Shown: in pieces, positions 1 through 12,630 of the stretch
Numbering within the stretch: position 1 is the first letter of the stretch
Layout: the number at the start of each line of letters is the position of its first letter
From: Axinella damicornis
Lineage: Eukaryota; Porifera; Demospongiae; Axinellida; Axinellidae
Direction of reading: 5' to 3'
Length of the DNA stretch: 64,000 nucleotides
Assembly (NCBI GenBank): GCA_963931865.1
Contig: OZ007515.1
Location: 9,716,685-9,780,684 of the forward strand
The notes under the pieces: model-generated
What the model saw: the letters and a program-made list of their open reading frames with translations, nothing else
Database searches by the model: none
Told to the model about the DNA's origin: nothing
Position numbers and translations under genes: made by a program

Positions 1-463
1 GATAAAACGCAGCTGATCCGCCCAGCTGTTGAAAACCAGACAATTGATCTTCAGCCCTGTGACATCTGCACTGAATGTCCAGCCTCTGAACCTGATACCG
101 TACAGGCATGGTGGTATTACAAGTGGCCAAATGGATCACGAACAGATGACTTGAGAGCAACAGTGCAGGGCAGAGGCTACGTGATCAATGTAAGTTAATG
201 TGATGAGATGGAGTGCTATCCATTGCCATTAGGAGTTGTAAAAATTCTCACCAATACAATTCGGGTGAGCTTGAGCAAGCCCCACACTAGAGAGTGTTCA
301 ATGGATGCCGAGTGTATTTGTCGTACCATAATATTGGTAAATCCATGTAATTATCGTGGGCATGGGGACACATAAAAGCCTAGCACTTTCAGGTCATGCT
401 GAAATTCGTCCTGACGATCAATAGACAGGGGCGGAGATATAGGGGGGGTAGGGGGGGCTTGAG

Positions 464-495
<32 letters not shown>

Positions 496-1533
496 ACTTT
501 CAAAAGCAGGGGGCTGAGCCCCCCCAAAACAACAGACTGGATGCTACTATCCCACGAGATCTAGCACTAACTTACAGCTATATGTCACCTCGTTTCTTGG
601 GGGCTGGCGTCTCTAACTTGCAGTGCAAAGCACGAAGGTGCCACCGGAGCCCATTCTGATAACTGAAAAATGAAGGCGAAAAAAATTTCCACGCTTCGCG
701 CGGACTGATCGCCACTACGCACCTCTATGCACTGCCTTCGGCAGCGTACAATTGTGCTATTAGCCCCCCCACTTTTTGGTAGCTGTCTCCGCCCCTGATA
801 GATATACACGCCTTGTTATTTCTATTTACTATAATTATGCAATCATAGCAGAAAATGTCTTGGCTACTACGTTTATTGAACATTACAACTGTCTTGCCAT
901 ATACATCCGTTAGCTGTTCTCATTGGTATACAGTCATGTAGCTATAGCCTCAGTTTGATGGTAGCACTGCCATGCAATCATAGTAAATGATTAATGTTGC
1001 TGTTGCAGTGTATAAGTACGTACTGCAGGTGGGTGGAGTGAATAAATGAACCAAGACACTCCCCCACCTGGGTCCCTGTCACCACCTCTACCCATGCACT
1101 CCTGCTGACTTGCATAGTTTGTTCACTATCATGGTAGTGGAGTCTGCATCCAAACTTCTGAGTCTGAACAGTGTTTTGCACGTTCACCTGTACACTCCTC
1201 TTTGCTGTTTCTTTTATCATTCATGGTATGGTATGCTGTCCCTTTGTCTGCAGCTTCTCAGTCACCCCTCACTTGTCACTCCCGGGGAATCACACACACT
1301 CTACACAAACTATATGTACTCGTGTCATGGGATTCCTGGTGTGCTGCGGGACATTGAAATTACTCTGACACCAGTTGGTACGTAAGGAATGTTTACATTA
1401 TGCCGCTACACTAGCTATAGGTTTGCAACAATCAATGCTTCCCAACTCCTGATGATGATGAATGTACATGCACACACGCACTCATGACAAGCACATACAC
1501 ATGCACTCACTCACTCACACATACACGTGCACT

Positions 1534-1584
<51 letters not shown>

Positions 1585-4390
1585 CATTCTACTTACACAG
1601 ATGTTATAATTGAATGTCCAAATAAGATGCCAGTTTCAGAGGGTAGCTCAGTGGATATTTGGTGTGAGACAGGACTGCCAGATTCAAGAGTAGTTCGTAC
1701 TACATTCACCTTCGAGGGACGTAAGGGGACCTGTGCCTCATCGTATGTACATGACGGCCATAGTATCTGGAGGGTGAGGCGTAACGAATCCGAGCCTTAC
1801 ACGTGCGGACTTCACATAGAAAATATTCAGCCTTCAGACAGTGGAGACTACTACTGTGAGGTGAACCTACCTGGTACACTCAACACAGTGAGATCAACCA
1901 TTGTGCATGTCGAAGTCGCTTCAACAAACCCTAACCCTAACCCTAACCCTAACGTGTTAATATTGGAGACCGTCATCCCATCAGTCGGAGGATTGTTGAT
2001 GCTGGTGGTACCAGCACTGATCATCACGGTAGCATGCGTAGTCGTTCGTAGGCGCAGACAAGATAATCCTGATGACCCGCACAGACAGGCACCGCGCTGT
2101 GAAGATGATCCACACAATCAACTCTTACGTCGGCATGGTAAGATTTATTTAGCTATTCTTTTTACTTATCAAGAAGGCATGTACTCTATACATGGATTAC
2201 ACAAACAGTGTTCTTTGGCAGTAGTCAGTTTTCAGTTTTACTGTTATGGCAGCAAGGACCAGATCATATTCATGTCATATACCAATACCCAATAATGTCC
2301 ATGCATGCACTGGGATAGCTACCAATTCTCCCCTAATGTCGGTGGGCATGAGTCATGATTCACTGGGCTATACGTAACTCAGCTACAGAACGAATCATAG
2401 AATGAAGATTTCTTAATTTGTGCTGGCATATCTCTAACCTTTGTGATAAGCACCAAGGATGGAATGTGCTGAGAATGCAGTCATCGTTGACAAGGCCACA
2501 CCACCTCAACGTAAAAGTATTCAGTGTGTATCCAGACAGCAGTATTTGGAAGTGGCACCAGTACAAATGTATTCAACGAGTTGACATTCAATGGTGGGCA
2601 GGCTGATTGGTATCCGGCATACCATTCAGATATTCACCATATGACCAAAACTATTGGTCTCAGTTGCCAGTATGTAATTGTAGCACACTTTTTCATCAAC
2701 AAAGTTGATGGTCATTTTTACCCTACGCACGCATGCGCGAAGCAGGGTTAAACAATCGGTTTTGTCTATCTGTCAGTCAGTTGTCTGTCTGTCTGTCTGT
2801 CCGATCAGTGGAAAAAAATTGAAATCTTGCCACATAGACCCTCATAAACCGTCAAAAGGGAGTCAAACAATAGCAAATAGCCTCTATGTGTACCTGACTG
2901 AAGATTCCCCTCCCCACACATTCCAGCTTCATCCCAAAATTTCTGTTTAATTCAGTAACAGTAGTGTCAGGAACTGCAGCATGTACACCTGTGTGCTTTG
3001 TACCGTCTCATGTTGCACTGCATAGCATTTCCATACTATGACTTCAAAATTGTCTCAGAATGCCTCAGAACCACTCTCAGAAGGCTCAAAATTCAAAAAT
3101 TTTCTTGGGGGGCATGCCCCAGACCCCCCTGCAAATTGCGGCCTACAGCCACAGTCTGCCGCCCACCATGATTCTCAACATCTCTCCCAAACTCAAAATC
3201 CTAGATAGAACCCTGCTGATGTGCATGCTACTTGTAGCATAGAACTGCCAGTATTCTGCATGTAACAGTCATGTCATCAAAATTACGTATCAACAGTTAG
3301 CTGCATATTTCAATCGCCAATATCCTGTTAAACAGTGATGGCTCATTACAGTAGCTGAGTAGAAAAAGGTTACCTTAGCAACTGCAATTGATATATGTTG
3401 CTATGTAAACAGTAGCAGTTTCAGTATCTTCACCAGAGTAGGCTACATCATCCCATGAGCTGCGTAATTGGCCCAGTATTGGCTAAGTGGAGTCTGTGAA
3501 TATCTACGTACATAATTATTTGTATTTCCATTCCACTTCATTGCAGTAAATTTATATGTTTGCCACTATATGTGTAACGTCTCTCTGCAAAGTGGTGTAT
3601 GTGCATTCTCGCTTTCCAGTTCTTGTAAATGCATGGCGGGGTGGCTACATGTAGAAAGCCCCTGTTTTGTACGTATGGGGTGGGCCTCACATAAATGCTA
3701 ATTAGAAGTCAGCCATCTCACCTTGTAGGGCCTCCATTTCCAGAACTCAAGGCCCATTTTAAGCTAGGCCGTGTTGGTATCACCTGAGACACTTAAACTC
3801 AACTCCAGTGGGTGGGAATGGGTTATGGGTTAGCTGTTTTCATGGGAAGCAATTTCTGTTCATTGCCACTGTCTTCTAAAAGGTGGATGATTTGTAGAAT
3901 CTATGCATAAGTGATATACACTATGTTTCCAGCTCATAGCCCTAATCCCAAACCTAAATTTAACCCTTTACCTAATTCTTAACCCTAGCTAATTTCATAA
4001 AGGGCCAACTTGAATATGAGCCTAAATGAGGTACACTATATGTACAAACTAAACCTTGATAATACTCAGGCACGCCATTGGTAGAACATTGAGAGTTTAG
4101 GCATGCCATATATATGAATCTGATCTGGTAAAAATGTAGGAAATCTGGATCCACTAAATATGTTCACTTTTGGCACTCTCATGTTTGTCTCAGCTGCAGT
4201 TGATGAAGCTGCCAGGGGTTATGGCACTTCGGGATCAACAGCTGCTGCGAGTAGCCACAACGGAGGGTTGGAGGAAAGTAGACGTACAGACGAGAGCACA
4301 AGTTCTCAACCTTCAAGCAATTCCAGTTCACAACCTAATGACATGGCTGAGGACCAGCTTCCTAATGAATCGTCGGAGACTGAGATCTGA
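1..4390 (+). CDS. R1: Ig-domain single-pass membrane receptor, 5' end outside window
   Basis: Exons are 1-189 (window starts inside it), 1254-1377, 1601-2137 and 4194-4390. All junctions are GT/AG and the phases agree (0, 1, 1). Exon 1 carries a Cys-rich segment (LQPCDICTECPASEP, then WWYYKWPNGS). Exon 2 (LLSHPSLVTPGESHTLYTNY...DIEITLTPV) completes an N-terminal Ig-like module. Exon 3 encodes a V-type Ig domain (WCETGLPDSRVV, extra Cys in GTCASS, F-strand motif DSGDYYC), an NPNPNPNPN stalk, the LETVIPSVGG motif, a hydrophobic span and an RRRR stop-transfer. Exon 4 is a Ser/Thr/Asn-rich tail ending ESSETEI. The visible part is about 348 residues. A type I receptor at the plasma membrane is firm; the ligand is unknown. 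The signal peptide lies upstream of the window. Confidence 0.85.
426..797. mobile_element. Short inverted-repeat element, CAGGGGCGG ends
   Basis: Lies in intron 1 of R1. The ends are CAGGGGCGGAGA and its complement, flanked by the direct repeat ATAGA (421-425 and 798-802). The interior has a C homopolymer at about 464-495 and a block around 625-740 (AGCACGAAGGTGCC, CTGAAAAATGA, CGCTTCGCGC). That block recurs in the elements at 12836-13437 and, inverted, at 27641-28061. It has no coding capacity and is non-autonomous. Confidence 0.7.
1533..1582. repeat. (CA)n microsatellite in intron 2 of R1
   Basis: A CA/TG-rich run just upstream of the exon 3 splice acceptor. R2 (about 13500-13590), R3 (about 31360-31440) and R4 (about 40520-40555) also have CA-rich sequence at this intron position. 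The repeat was therefore probably present before the genes duplicated. Confidence 0.8.
2138..4193 (+). other. Intron 3 of R1
   Basis: No confident exon is seen here. It contains a block at about 2524-2610 that is also conserved in intron 3 of R3 (about 32276-32362), a short GTCT microsatellite near 2775-2802, a dispersed repeat (3000-3235, listed separately) and a degenerate telomere-like stretch of CCCTAA-type hexamers at about 3937-3990. Confidence 0.6.
3000..3235. repeat. Dispersed repeat shared with 48195-48635
   Basis: The segment containing GTACCGTCTCATGTT, TTCCATACTATGAC, GTCTCAGA.TGCCTCAGAACC and GGGGGGCATGCCCC recurs one and a half times at 48195-48635 in the same orientation. No reading frame is conserved between copies. 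The class of element is unknown. Confidence 0.6.
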
Positions 4391-6520
4391 CTTTTACAGT
4401 ATAGAAGTTTGTTTACTCAAAGTAAATTGCACTCTTTATGCAAGTATACATTTTCATTGATATTTACTACACCTGCAGCAAATGGTGTACTATTATTGCA
4501 TGCATTGTCATTGACTTTCAGCAATGATTATGATATCAAATGCTGAGTCTATTCATGCACAATAGAGAAACTGTTTGTGTGTAACCGTATCGAATCAGTA
4601 ACACTAAAATATGCTCACATGGAGTATAGCGATTAGCACCCCCATGTCAGCCTTGTTCACACAGCAACCACTCTATAGTAATTTAAACCCCCAATTCAAA
4701 TAGGGACACAATACAATAGACCTCACTACAAAGGACAATTTTCAAGTGCCAAACACAATAATTGGTCCCCTACCATTTTGAACCTCCGAGAAGAGGACAA
4801 CAAAGGACAAAACACATGTTATTCCTTTGAACTGAAGCTGCAAATCTGGCCGGGAGATGACCCTTCTGCACATGACAACGTATCAGTGTTTTTTTATATG
4901 AGGGGGAGTTGTTTTCAGCAGTTCCTGAAACATGCATTTTAAGAGTGCTCTGAGCTTGGCAATATTCGTGGGTAAGCCATTGCATATTTACTTTCATGCA
5001 ATTTCCAGTACTAGATTTTGGGTTAGACCACTTTAGTTCCAAAGCATTCAAATATAGTGCATCGGACATTGTTGAAGGAACTACAGTGCTAGCAATTTAT
5101 GCAGTCCTCTCATTGGTTGACTCCTTAGTAACAAACATTATCTACGTATGAACTGGAAGTGCATGAACACTAGCCTTGAAAGAAGCCCTCATGCATCCAC
5201 CAGCTGTTCAGTGTACTGAGGGGTCAGATTTTGCTAGCTAGCTAGCTACAGAAGTTTGACGAGTAGATAGCTATACTTCATGCTGCAGATTAGTGTTGTC
5301 CAACGTTGCGTGCCTGCAGAGTAACACTTTATACCTTCAACACACTCTCACTCTTGTCGCTGGTGGTTGTGGTATCAGCACGAGCAGATTCTAGGCTAAT
5401 TTTGAGAATAATAGCAAAGGTTGAGAATAATTCGAGAATAGCAAGCTTTTGCATGCGGAAGTAAGGGGTGTGGTGCAAATTGACTTCTACACAATGGTAA
5501 TAATGGCTGACATTTGCAGCACTAGCACAGATATTGTAGTTGATTGTTGACAGTGTTGTCCAAGGACTCTGATTTGCCAGTACCTCAGGTGCAATCTTTG
5601 CTCACTCAAGGTTCTAGGCTAATAGACCCGTTGCAGTTAAGTCACATTTTGAATGTTCCCTAATGTTGAAGTACAACAAGCATTGTTATTTGTTGAGAAT
5701 AATGAGAAGAATAGCAAGGGTTTTGGGAATAATAGCAACATTTGAGAGAATTAAGGAATAGCTACAAGTTGAGGCATAATTATCTCAGGCCTACGTGTTC
5801 TAGGCTAATAGACCCGTTGCAGTTACGTCACATTTTCCGTGGAATTTCCGTATACTATCCGGAAGCCGCCATCTTGGTGTACCGAAATACAGCGATCAAA
5901 ATGTGTCCTGCGTCACTGGTAAGCGTGCTTTAATAGCCTACGTAGCTATCACATTTCGACCGATTCAGCACATACTACTATCATGCACCAACAATGCTTC
6001 TAGTATCATACTAGAAGCATTGTTGGTGCATGATTGTGTTACCGACCATAGAAGCAGTGGCGGATCTAGAGGGGGTTCCATGGGTTCCATCAGGAGCTAA
6101 TGAGCGGCGAAGCCGCGAAGGAGCGTGCAACTCCGTTCCGTCCAAATCCTAATTACTTACGTATTTCCGTTTTGGAGACGAAGAGGAAGGCGTCTTCAAA
6201 CAGTGAGGGGTCCCGGGATCTTCAAATCTACCACGTTTTTGTCGCAAATCGCTTTCACTGTCACCCGTTCGCTTGGCCATTTCACTGCGGCTATGTCAAG
6301 GCGCTCCACTGAGCGAGTGTCAAACTTCTCACATCGCTACCACAGAACACGTGGGTTTTTATGTCGTCATTATGACGCTAGATTGAAGAACGGGTTTCCA
6401 TATTTGGAAGTTCGCTAGCTAATAATTTGGCGATTCGCCGCTTCCCGGCTCTGCGCTGTGTATGTACCATCCAACCTGCTGAATCCCCCTTTCAAAATTT
6501 CCACTGAAAGCTGCTATCTA
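4391..6520. other. Intergenic region with degenerate repeats
   Basis: No gene is supported. A 45-bp phrase beginning TTCTAGGCTAATAGACCCG occurs at about 5610 and again at about 5797. A short inverted repeat (AATGCTTCTAGTATCATA against its complement) lies at about 5992-6030. A GC-richer stretch at about 6055-6470 begins GTGGCGGATCTAGAGGG. These look like eroded transposon remains. The minus-strand partner gene seen beside R2, R3 and R4 is missing here. Confidence 0.5.
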
Positions 6521-6539
6521 GGAGACACACTCCCATATA

Positions 6540-7310
6540 TCCGTCCAACCAGCTGAAAATCAGCAGTGTCCCCTTGGAGCAGGTACCATCATTTAAGTAT
6601 CTGGGGGTTTGGCTTACTGAGAAGCTCAGTTGGTCTAAGCATATTGACCATATTACCAAAAAGGCTTCTAAACTGGTTGGCCTACTATATAGACGAATTC
6701 CGCTCATACCCCTCCAGAAGCTCTGCTGAAGCTTTACCTCTCATTTATTAGACCACACTTGGAATACGCTGCACCTGTCTGGGACCCTTACTGCTCTTCT
6801 CATGTTGATGCACTGGAAAGAGTCCAGAAGTTTGCACTTCGAATGTGCTTTAAGAATTGGAATTTGGAATACCAGCAATTGCTTGTGGCATCGAAGTTGC
6901 AGTCCCTTGCTGTGAGGAGAAAGTACCTTAAGTTATGGTACCTTTTTCAGGTTCTCAATGGAGCCTTCAGATTCCCACTTCAAGATCACCTATCGACAGT
7001 AGACTAAGATCTTAGGACCCGGCTCAGCTTCACTTGCAGCCTATTTTTGCCAGAACAAGAAGTTACCAACAGTCATTTTTCCCTAAAACTATTACTTTGT
7101 GGAATAGCATCCCAGCTGGTATCCAGCGAAGTACAATTTAAGCATAAAATTTCTGTCTATTTGTAGAGTTCTTGTCTGTTGTTTGTCGCTAGTTTTTTGT
7201 ATTGTATAGTAGCTATATATACTTAGGGTACAATCATGTATTAGCAGTAACTGCTACTAATGTATCCCTGCATTTAACATGCAAAATTTTCATAAATAAA
7301 AAATAAATAA
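6540..7310 (+). pseudogene. 5'-truncated non-LTR reverse transcriptase fragment
   Basis: Plus-strand frames encode VPSFKYLGVWLTEKLSWSKH, then MEYAAPVWDPYCSSHVDALE and RVQKFALRMC. This is the C-terminal part of a CR1/L2/jockey-like RT protein, and it aligns with the YLGVWLTPSLNWS and EYAVPVWDP region of the fuller copy at 22725-25100. Frameshifts separate the pieces and the catalytic domain is absent. An A-rich (AAATAAAT) tail at about 7288-7312 marks the 3' end. It is a dead copy of a related but distinct family. Confidence 0.75.
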
Positions 7311-7779
7311 AATAATCTCCAAAAACGCTAAATAGCCGCCATGTTGGTGCTCATTTCCGTATACGTATTTTCGAATTGATGACGTCAGCTCAACGATACA
7401 CACCACAATTAGGTGCAAGAAGAGATATATATGTATACAAAGGGTAGTGTTTAATAATATATAGGGTTACTATTATACACAAGTAATAAATTTCATCAAT
7501 AAGTCCTCTGTTCTCTTGTGGAAATAAAACTTGACAAAGTTTGAGCACAATTTATCCGCATCAGTGTAGGTTCTCCAGTATATATCGAATATAGTTACAT
7601 GTAGAAGCATTAAAGCCAAAGGTGGTGTGTGAGAATTGAGGTGCTTCTATAAAGATATCACGCATTAAAGGAATTCCTGTGGCTCTAGCTTTCTGACACA
7701 GCATACTTGAGCGATAAATAATGAAGACTACTAGTGCAGTGAAGGATGCTAGTAGTGTGACAATGCCGAGTTCAGTTCA

Positions 7780-8545
7780 GTTCAGTTCATTTTGATTTGA
7801 TAACCCAGGAATGCCGCATCTCCAGTACAGAAGGTTTTCATGCAGGTCCTGGGCCCCATTAACGGGGGATGATGGTGATGACATCATCACTGAACTCGCT
7901 TGAGTTACCATAAATGGCATTGCTCAAACTTGTTTTTCTGGAAGGGCAAAGGACAAATTCCTTTTTTCAAGGTGAACCACCCTTCAACAGAAAAACCAAG
8001 GGCTTTAGTGGGATTCGAACTCAGGACAGAGCCTGAGTTGCGCACTGGAGACTCTCACTCTACCAGTACACCACCGCGCACCCCTCAACCGAGGAAGCTT
8101 CCAAATTCTTCTCAACAGATTATCGAAAGTGACTTCGAGTGTACGCAGACTGGAAGATGACAATCTCCACAGTGCAGAACCATATATATAGAGAAAGACA
8201 AAAAGAACGAAATAAGAGGGTCTTGCAATTGACAGCAGGATTAGCGGCATAAAAGGTAGATGAAGACAATTGACTCTACGGCACATATCGGTTTGAACCC
8301 TCAAAATATCATCAGTATCAGATAGGTCTGAACGTAACATATGACCGAGATGACAGGCTCTATCAGCCAGCTCTATTCTCTCCCACTTTAAATTTTTACG
8401 AGCGGAATTTAATTACAAACCGCACGGGTATTCCCCTGGGGAATCCCGCATGAATTATTTACACTGTACCTCCCCATTGGGCCCGTGCTCAAAGAGTTGA
8501 AGATGGTTTCCAAATTTATACTGTAAGTTGTTCCAACGCATTGTA
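7780..8545 (-). repeat. SINE-like element with tRNA-like promoter (minus strand)
   Basis: On the minus strand, 8084-8001 looks like a tRNA. It has an A-box-like TGGTGTACTGGTAGAGTG (about 8073-8056) and a B-box-like GAGTTCGAATCCC (about 8022-8010). The spacing would suit a long-variable-arm tRNA. Flanking sequence (GCGGAATT ... TTCCCCTGG at about 8400-8440 and GAAGATGGTTTCCAAATTTA ending at about 8520) resembles the element at 25858-27040. The exact boundaries are uncertain. Confidence 0.5.
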
Positions 8546-8555
8546 CACAGCATGC

Positions 8556-8670
8556 AACCCTCGCTCCCAGGCTCCTCCCCAGCTTTTTTTGTCGCATACT
8601 GTATGAAGCTCAAAGCCTGGGGAGAACAGTGTGCGACAAAAAGCTGGAAAAGAGCCTGGGAACGAGGCTA
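8556..8670. mobile_element. TAGCCTC-family palindromic MITE, degenerate left end
   Basis: Inverted arms: CTCGCTCCCAGGCTCC... and ...GAGCCTGGGAACGAGGCTA, with inner arms CAGCTTTTTTTGTCGC and GCGACAAAAAGCTG. It belongs to the family that leaves 9-bp target duplications at 10840, 16597 and 22057. Confidence 0.7.
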
Positions 8671-8963
8671 GCCCGGATCACAGCGTATGTAGGACCTATC
8701 ACGCACGAGAAAGGACTGATAGCTAATCGAGTGAAACTTCCCGCTCAGTGGCCGTTTGAGGGAATCTCGCCGCACTTGCCAATGGAACTGGGAAGGTAGT
8801 CGTTTCATTCCGATTATGGTGATTCGTTGTCTCGCAGGCCAGCCTCTTCTTTTCAAGTAGGCGGCGCGGCCGGACAGTGGGAATGCAGGGTACCAGTTAT
8901 GTTGTTACATGAAGAAATGCAAGGTGTTAACACTGCTGTTAGTGTGAGCAAATTTTTGACTGG

Positions 8964-9439
8964 GGGCAAGTTGACTTCGCGGAAACGACGAAAACGGAGA
9001 AAGGAAACGGAAAACGGACTGGACTGGAGTGGACTGGACTGGAGTGGACTGGACTCACCCAACTCTGTAAAATGGCCTTTTTCAGTGTAGGACAGAAGCT
9101 AAGCACATGCATATTTTATGAGCTTCAGTGAAGATTTTTATTTACTGAGAAATCGAACTCCAGTCTATTGCTGAAGCATACAAACCGAATATTCCTCTAT
9201 CTGACAAGGCTGAAGCTCATTGCTGAAGCTCATTAAATATGTGCCTGACCTTTGACCTCTACCGACTCGAGGAATGAAAGTATGCTAGCTTCTGTCCTAC
9301 ACTGAAAAAGGCATTTTACAGAGTTTTGGGTGAGTCCAGTCCACTCCAGTCGGACAGTCCAGTCCGTTTTTCTATTTTCCGTTTCTGTTGTCCGTTTCCG
9401 TTTTCCGTTTCCATCGTTTCCACGAAGTCCACTTGCCCA
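8964..9439. mobile_element. Foldback MITE, GGGCAAGTKGAC ends
   Basis: Long inverted arms. The left arm reads GGGCAAGTTGACTTCGCGG and continues with GGAAACGG-type and GGACTGGAGT-type short repeats; the right arm is the complement, ending GAAGTCCACTTGCCC. An imperfect 8-bp direct repeat flanks it (TTGACTGG against ATAACTGG). A second copy is at 10946-11467. No gene inside. Confidence 0.75.
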
Positions 9440-9682
9440 ATAACTGGTGTGTTACAATCATGAAGGTTGATGCTTCGTCTAGTAATGGAATAATGACTAA
9501 TGAATGTACCTGTAAGTGAGCTGCAGCGCTGGATTCTTGCGGCATCACTGATTCACCTTCCCTTCTGATATTAAGGTGTCCATGCTGCATGCAGCCACAT
9601 GGGTTGGGTCTGGGCTTGCAGCATGTAGACTTAACTTGAGTTTGGTGTTCATTGACTTTTTTATTAACTTCTTGTACAATAG

Positions 9683-12582
9683 TTTGCTGCTCATGGCAGC
9701 TGTGCTTGCAGATGGATGCATTCAGCAAGAGTGTGATAAAACGCAGCTGATTCCAGCTGTTGAGAACCAGACAATCGATCTTCAGCCCTGTGACGTGTGC
9801 ACTGAGTGTCTATCCTCTGAACCTGATACCGTACAGGCAACGTGGTATTACAAGTTGCCAAATGGGTCACGAACAGATAACTTCAATGCAACAGTGCAGG
9901 GCAGAGGCTATGTGATCAGTGTAAGTTAACATGATGATGATGGAGTGTTATGTATAGTGCCATTAGGAGTTGTAAAAATTCCTGCCAATACAATTCGGGT
10001 GAGCTTGAGCATGCCCCACACTAGTGTGTTCCATGGATGCTATGGTCATTGGAAAACCATAATATGACATGGCAACATTCTTGAATACGTTTTGAAATTC
10101 ATGGCAACATATTCAAGGTCGAAAATGTTTCATGGGAGTTTCATGGCCTCCAGTCATACAGGTATGCCACTTTGTGGGTCACGAAATCCACCTATGAACG
10201 CAACCTTCACAGGCCTGCCAACTCTCACGGAAAATCCGTGAGTCTCACGGATTCAGTACTGATCTCACGCTCTCACGGTTAACCAGCTCAAACTCACGGA
10301 AATGCTGAGAGACTCGAGCTTGAACACATTCTAGACTACCGATCCGGCGATCGGCCGTTGGAACCAGTATTTTGGCACATGCAAGCCTTGGGATTAGACC
10401 AGGCAATAATTTCTTGCAAAGTCCATAATATTATGCGCATGCAGGCGCTATTTTGCACATGGACTGCAGCTCTGCATCAAGTCTAAAGGCACAGATGGAT
10501 GTCATATGGGTTTACCTTTCAGGCAAGGAGAATTCACAAAGGTTCGAGTCATTGTCGAAAGCCGAGTCGAGTGTTGCCAGATTGGTTTTGGTAATCCTTC
10601 ATAGCAATGAAAGGGAAGACAGGTTTCTTTTTCATTGAATGCCCTGTCGATCAAGTCTTGGAACCTTGTCATCTGAGAGACTGGCAAACACCGATTCCTG
10701 ATCATGCAAAACCTTCATTTTAATATTAAAAGCATGCAACAAAACAATATATGATGCTATGCATAAAAATGTTTATGGAAACTTGAACTTACTCAATTTT
10801 GAGTGTTTTTGTCTTAAAATACCCGCATGCTACATCTCATAGCCTCATTCCCAGGCCATCACCCAGCTTATCGTCGCCTGGGAATGATCGAGGCTGTACA
10901 TCTCAAGGTTTTTAAACTTCTGAAGTTGGCAGGCCTGCCTTCATGGGGCAAGTGGACTTCGCGGAAACGACGGAAACGGACAACGGAAACGGAAAACGGA
11001 CTGGACTGGAGTGGACAAAACTCTGTAAAATGCCTTTTTCAGTGTAGGACAGAAGCTAAGCATACTTATTCATTCACTAAGTTGCTTGCATTCTTTCCTC
11101 GAGTCGGTAGAGGTCAAAGGTCACATGCATATTTAATGAGCTTCAGCAATGAGTTTCAGCAATGAGATAGAGGAATTTTATTTCTGTTTTCTATGCTTCA
11201 GCAAAAGGCTGGAGTTTGATTTCTCAGTAAATAAGTGCTCTTCTAATCTTTCATTGAAGCTCAATATGCATGTGACCTTTGACCGCTACCGACTCAAGGA
11301 AAGACACGAAAGCAGGCTATGCAAGCAACTTAGTGAATGAATAAGTATGCTTAGCTTCTGTCCTACAATGAAAAAGGCATTTTACAGAGTTTTGGGTGAG
11401 TCCAGTCCACTCCAGTCCAGTCCGTTTTCCGTTTCTGTTTTCCGTTTCCGCGAAGTCCACTTGCCCACCTTCATGGGCTCTTTCATGGCCTATGAAAAAA
11501 TCCTGGGTTGGTTTTTCATAGAAATTTCATAGCTAACGTTCTGGTAGTGATATAGGTAGGGCTAAAAGCATCTAAAAGCATATTAAGCACTTCATGTATT
11601 CTGCGTTCGCCCTGACAAGTATTAGCATTAGCTACATGCACCTTGTTATTTCAATCACTCAGAAGAGCTGAAATGTCTTACTAGGTTTACGACGGGCAAC
11701 CGCACTTGCGCAACTCGCTGGACGCGCAACCTAGGTATTGCAGCTCATTATTAACGCGCATGTCACGTGAGGACCATGCGCTCTTGGTCGATCGATCGAA
11801 TCGAGTCAGCAATGGCGTCCAAAAGTAAGACAAGAGCTTATTACACTGCTAACAACTTCGCCAGCACGGTGAGTTTTGGCATGTAAGAGTCAGTGAACGA
11901 TAGCGACCACGGCTGTGTGGTCAGAATCTTTGTGGGGCCTTCGTATTGCTGTACTGGCAACCAACGTCAAAGAGCGATCGAGCAATGGCGGCCGATGACA
12001 CGACAAAAGCGCTTGTATCTCCACCACCAAGGTGAGTTTCAGCACAATTATTTTGTGGTTGTGTCACTGCATCATGGCGATCACGACGAAGCTGTCAGAA
12101 TCTTTGTAGGCCATTCCGAAGTAGTCAAACGTTTATTATTCATTTACGCGGCACAATTTTTCTCCTACCAGGAGTGTAACCCACATAGCACTGAGTATAC
12201 TAAACTGTCTTGCCATTCATCTTGGAACCTAGATGCTCTTGTTGATTTAGTTAGCCTCAGTTTGATGGCAGTAAGTCTATAAGTCTGTTCATTCCTGCAC
12301 GTTATCTCTTCTTGTATCCTTCATAGTATATGGTATGCTGCCCCTTTGTCCACAGCTTCTTGGTCATCCCTCACTTGTCACTCCCGGAGAATCACACACA
12401 CTCTACACAAGCTATTTGTACTCATGTGATTGGTTTCCTGGTGAACTACAAGACATTGAGATAACTCTTACACCAGTTGGTAAGAAATATTTAGAATTAT
12501 CACATACAAGAAATAATCTGTGCTTCCCGACTCCTGAACAGTTTGATGATAATGAATGCACTTAGGTGTGTGGCCTATGTGT

Positions 12583-12630
<48 letters not shown>

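Noticed and set aside
1462..1600. Extension of the R1 Ig frame upstream into THTHTH
   Set aside because: This is the CA microsatellite in the intron; the acceptor at 1600 and the phase match to exon 2 show that the exon starts at 1601.
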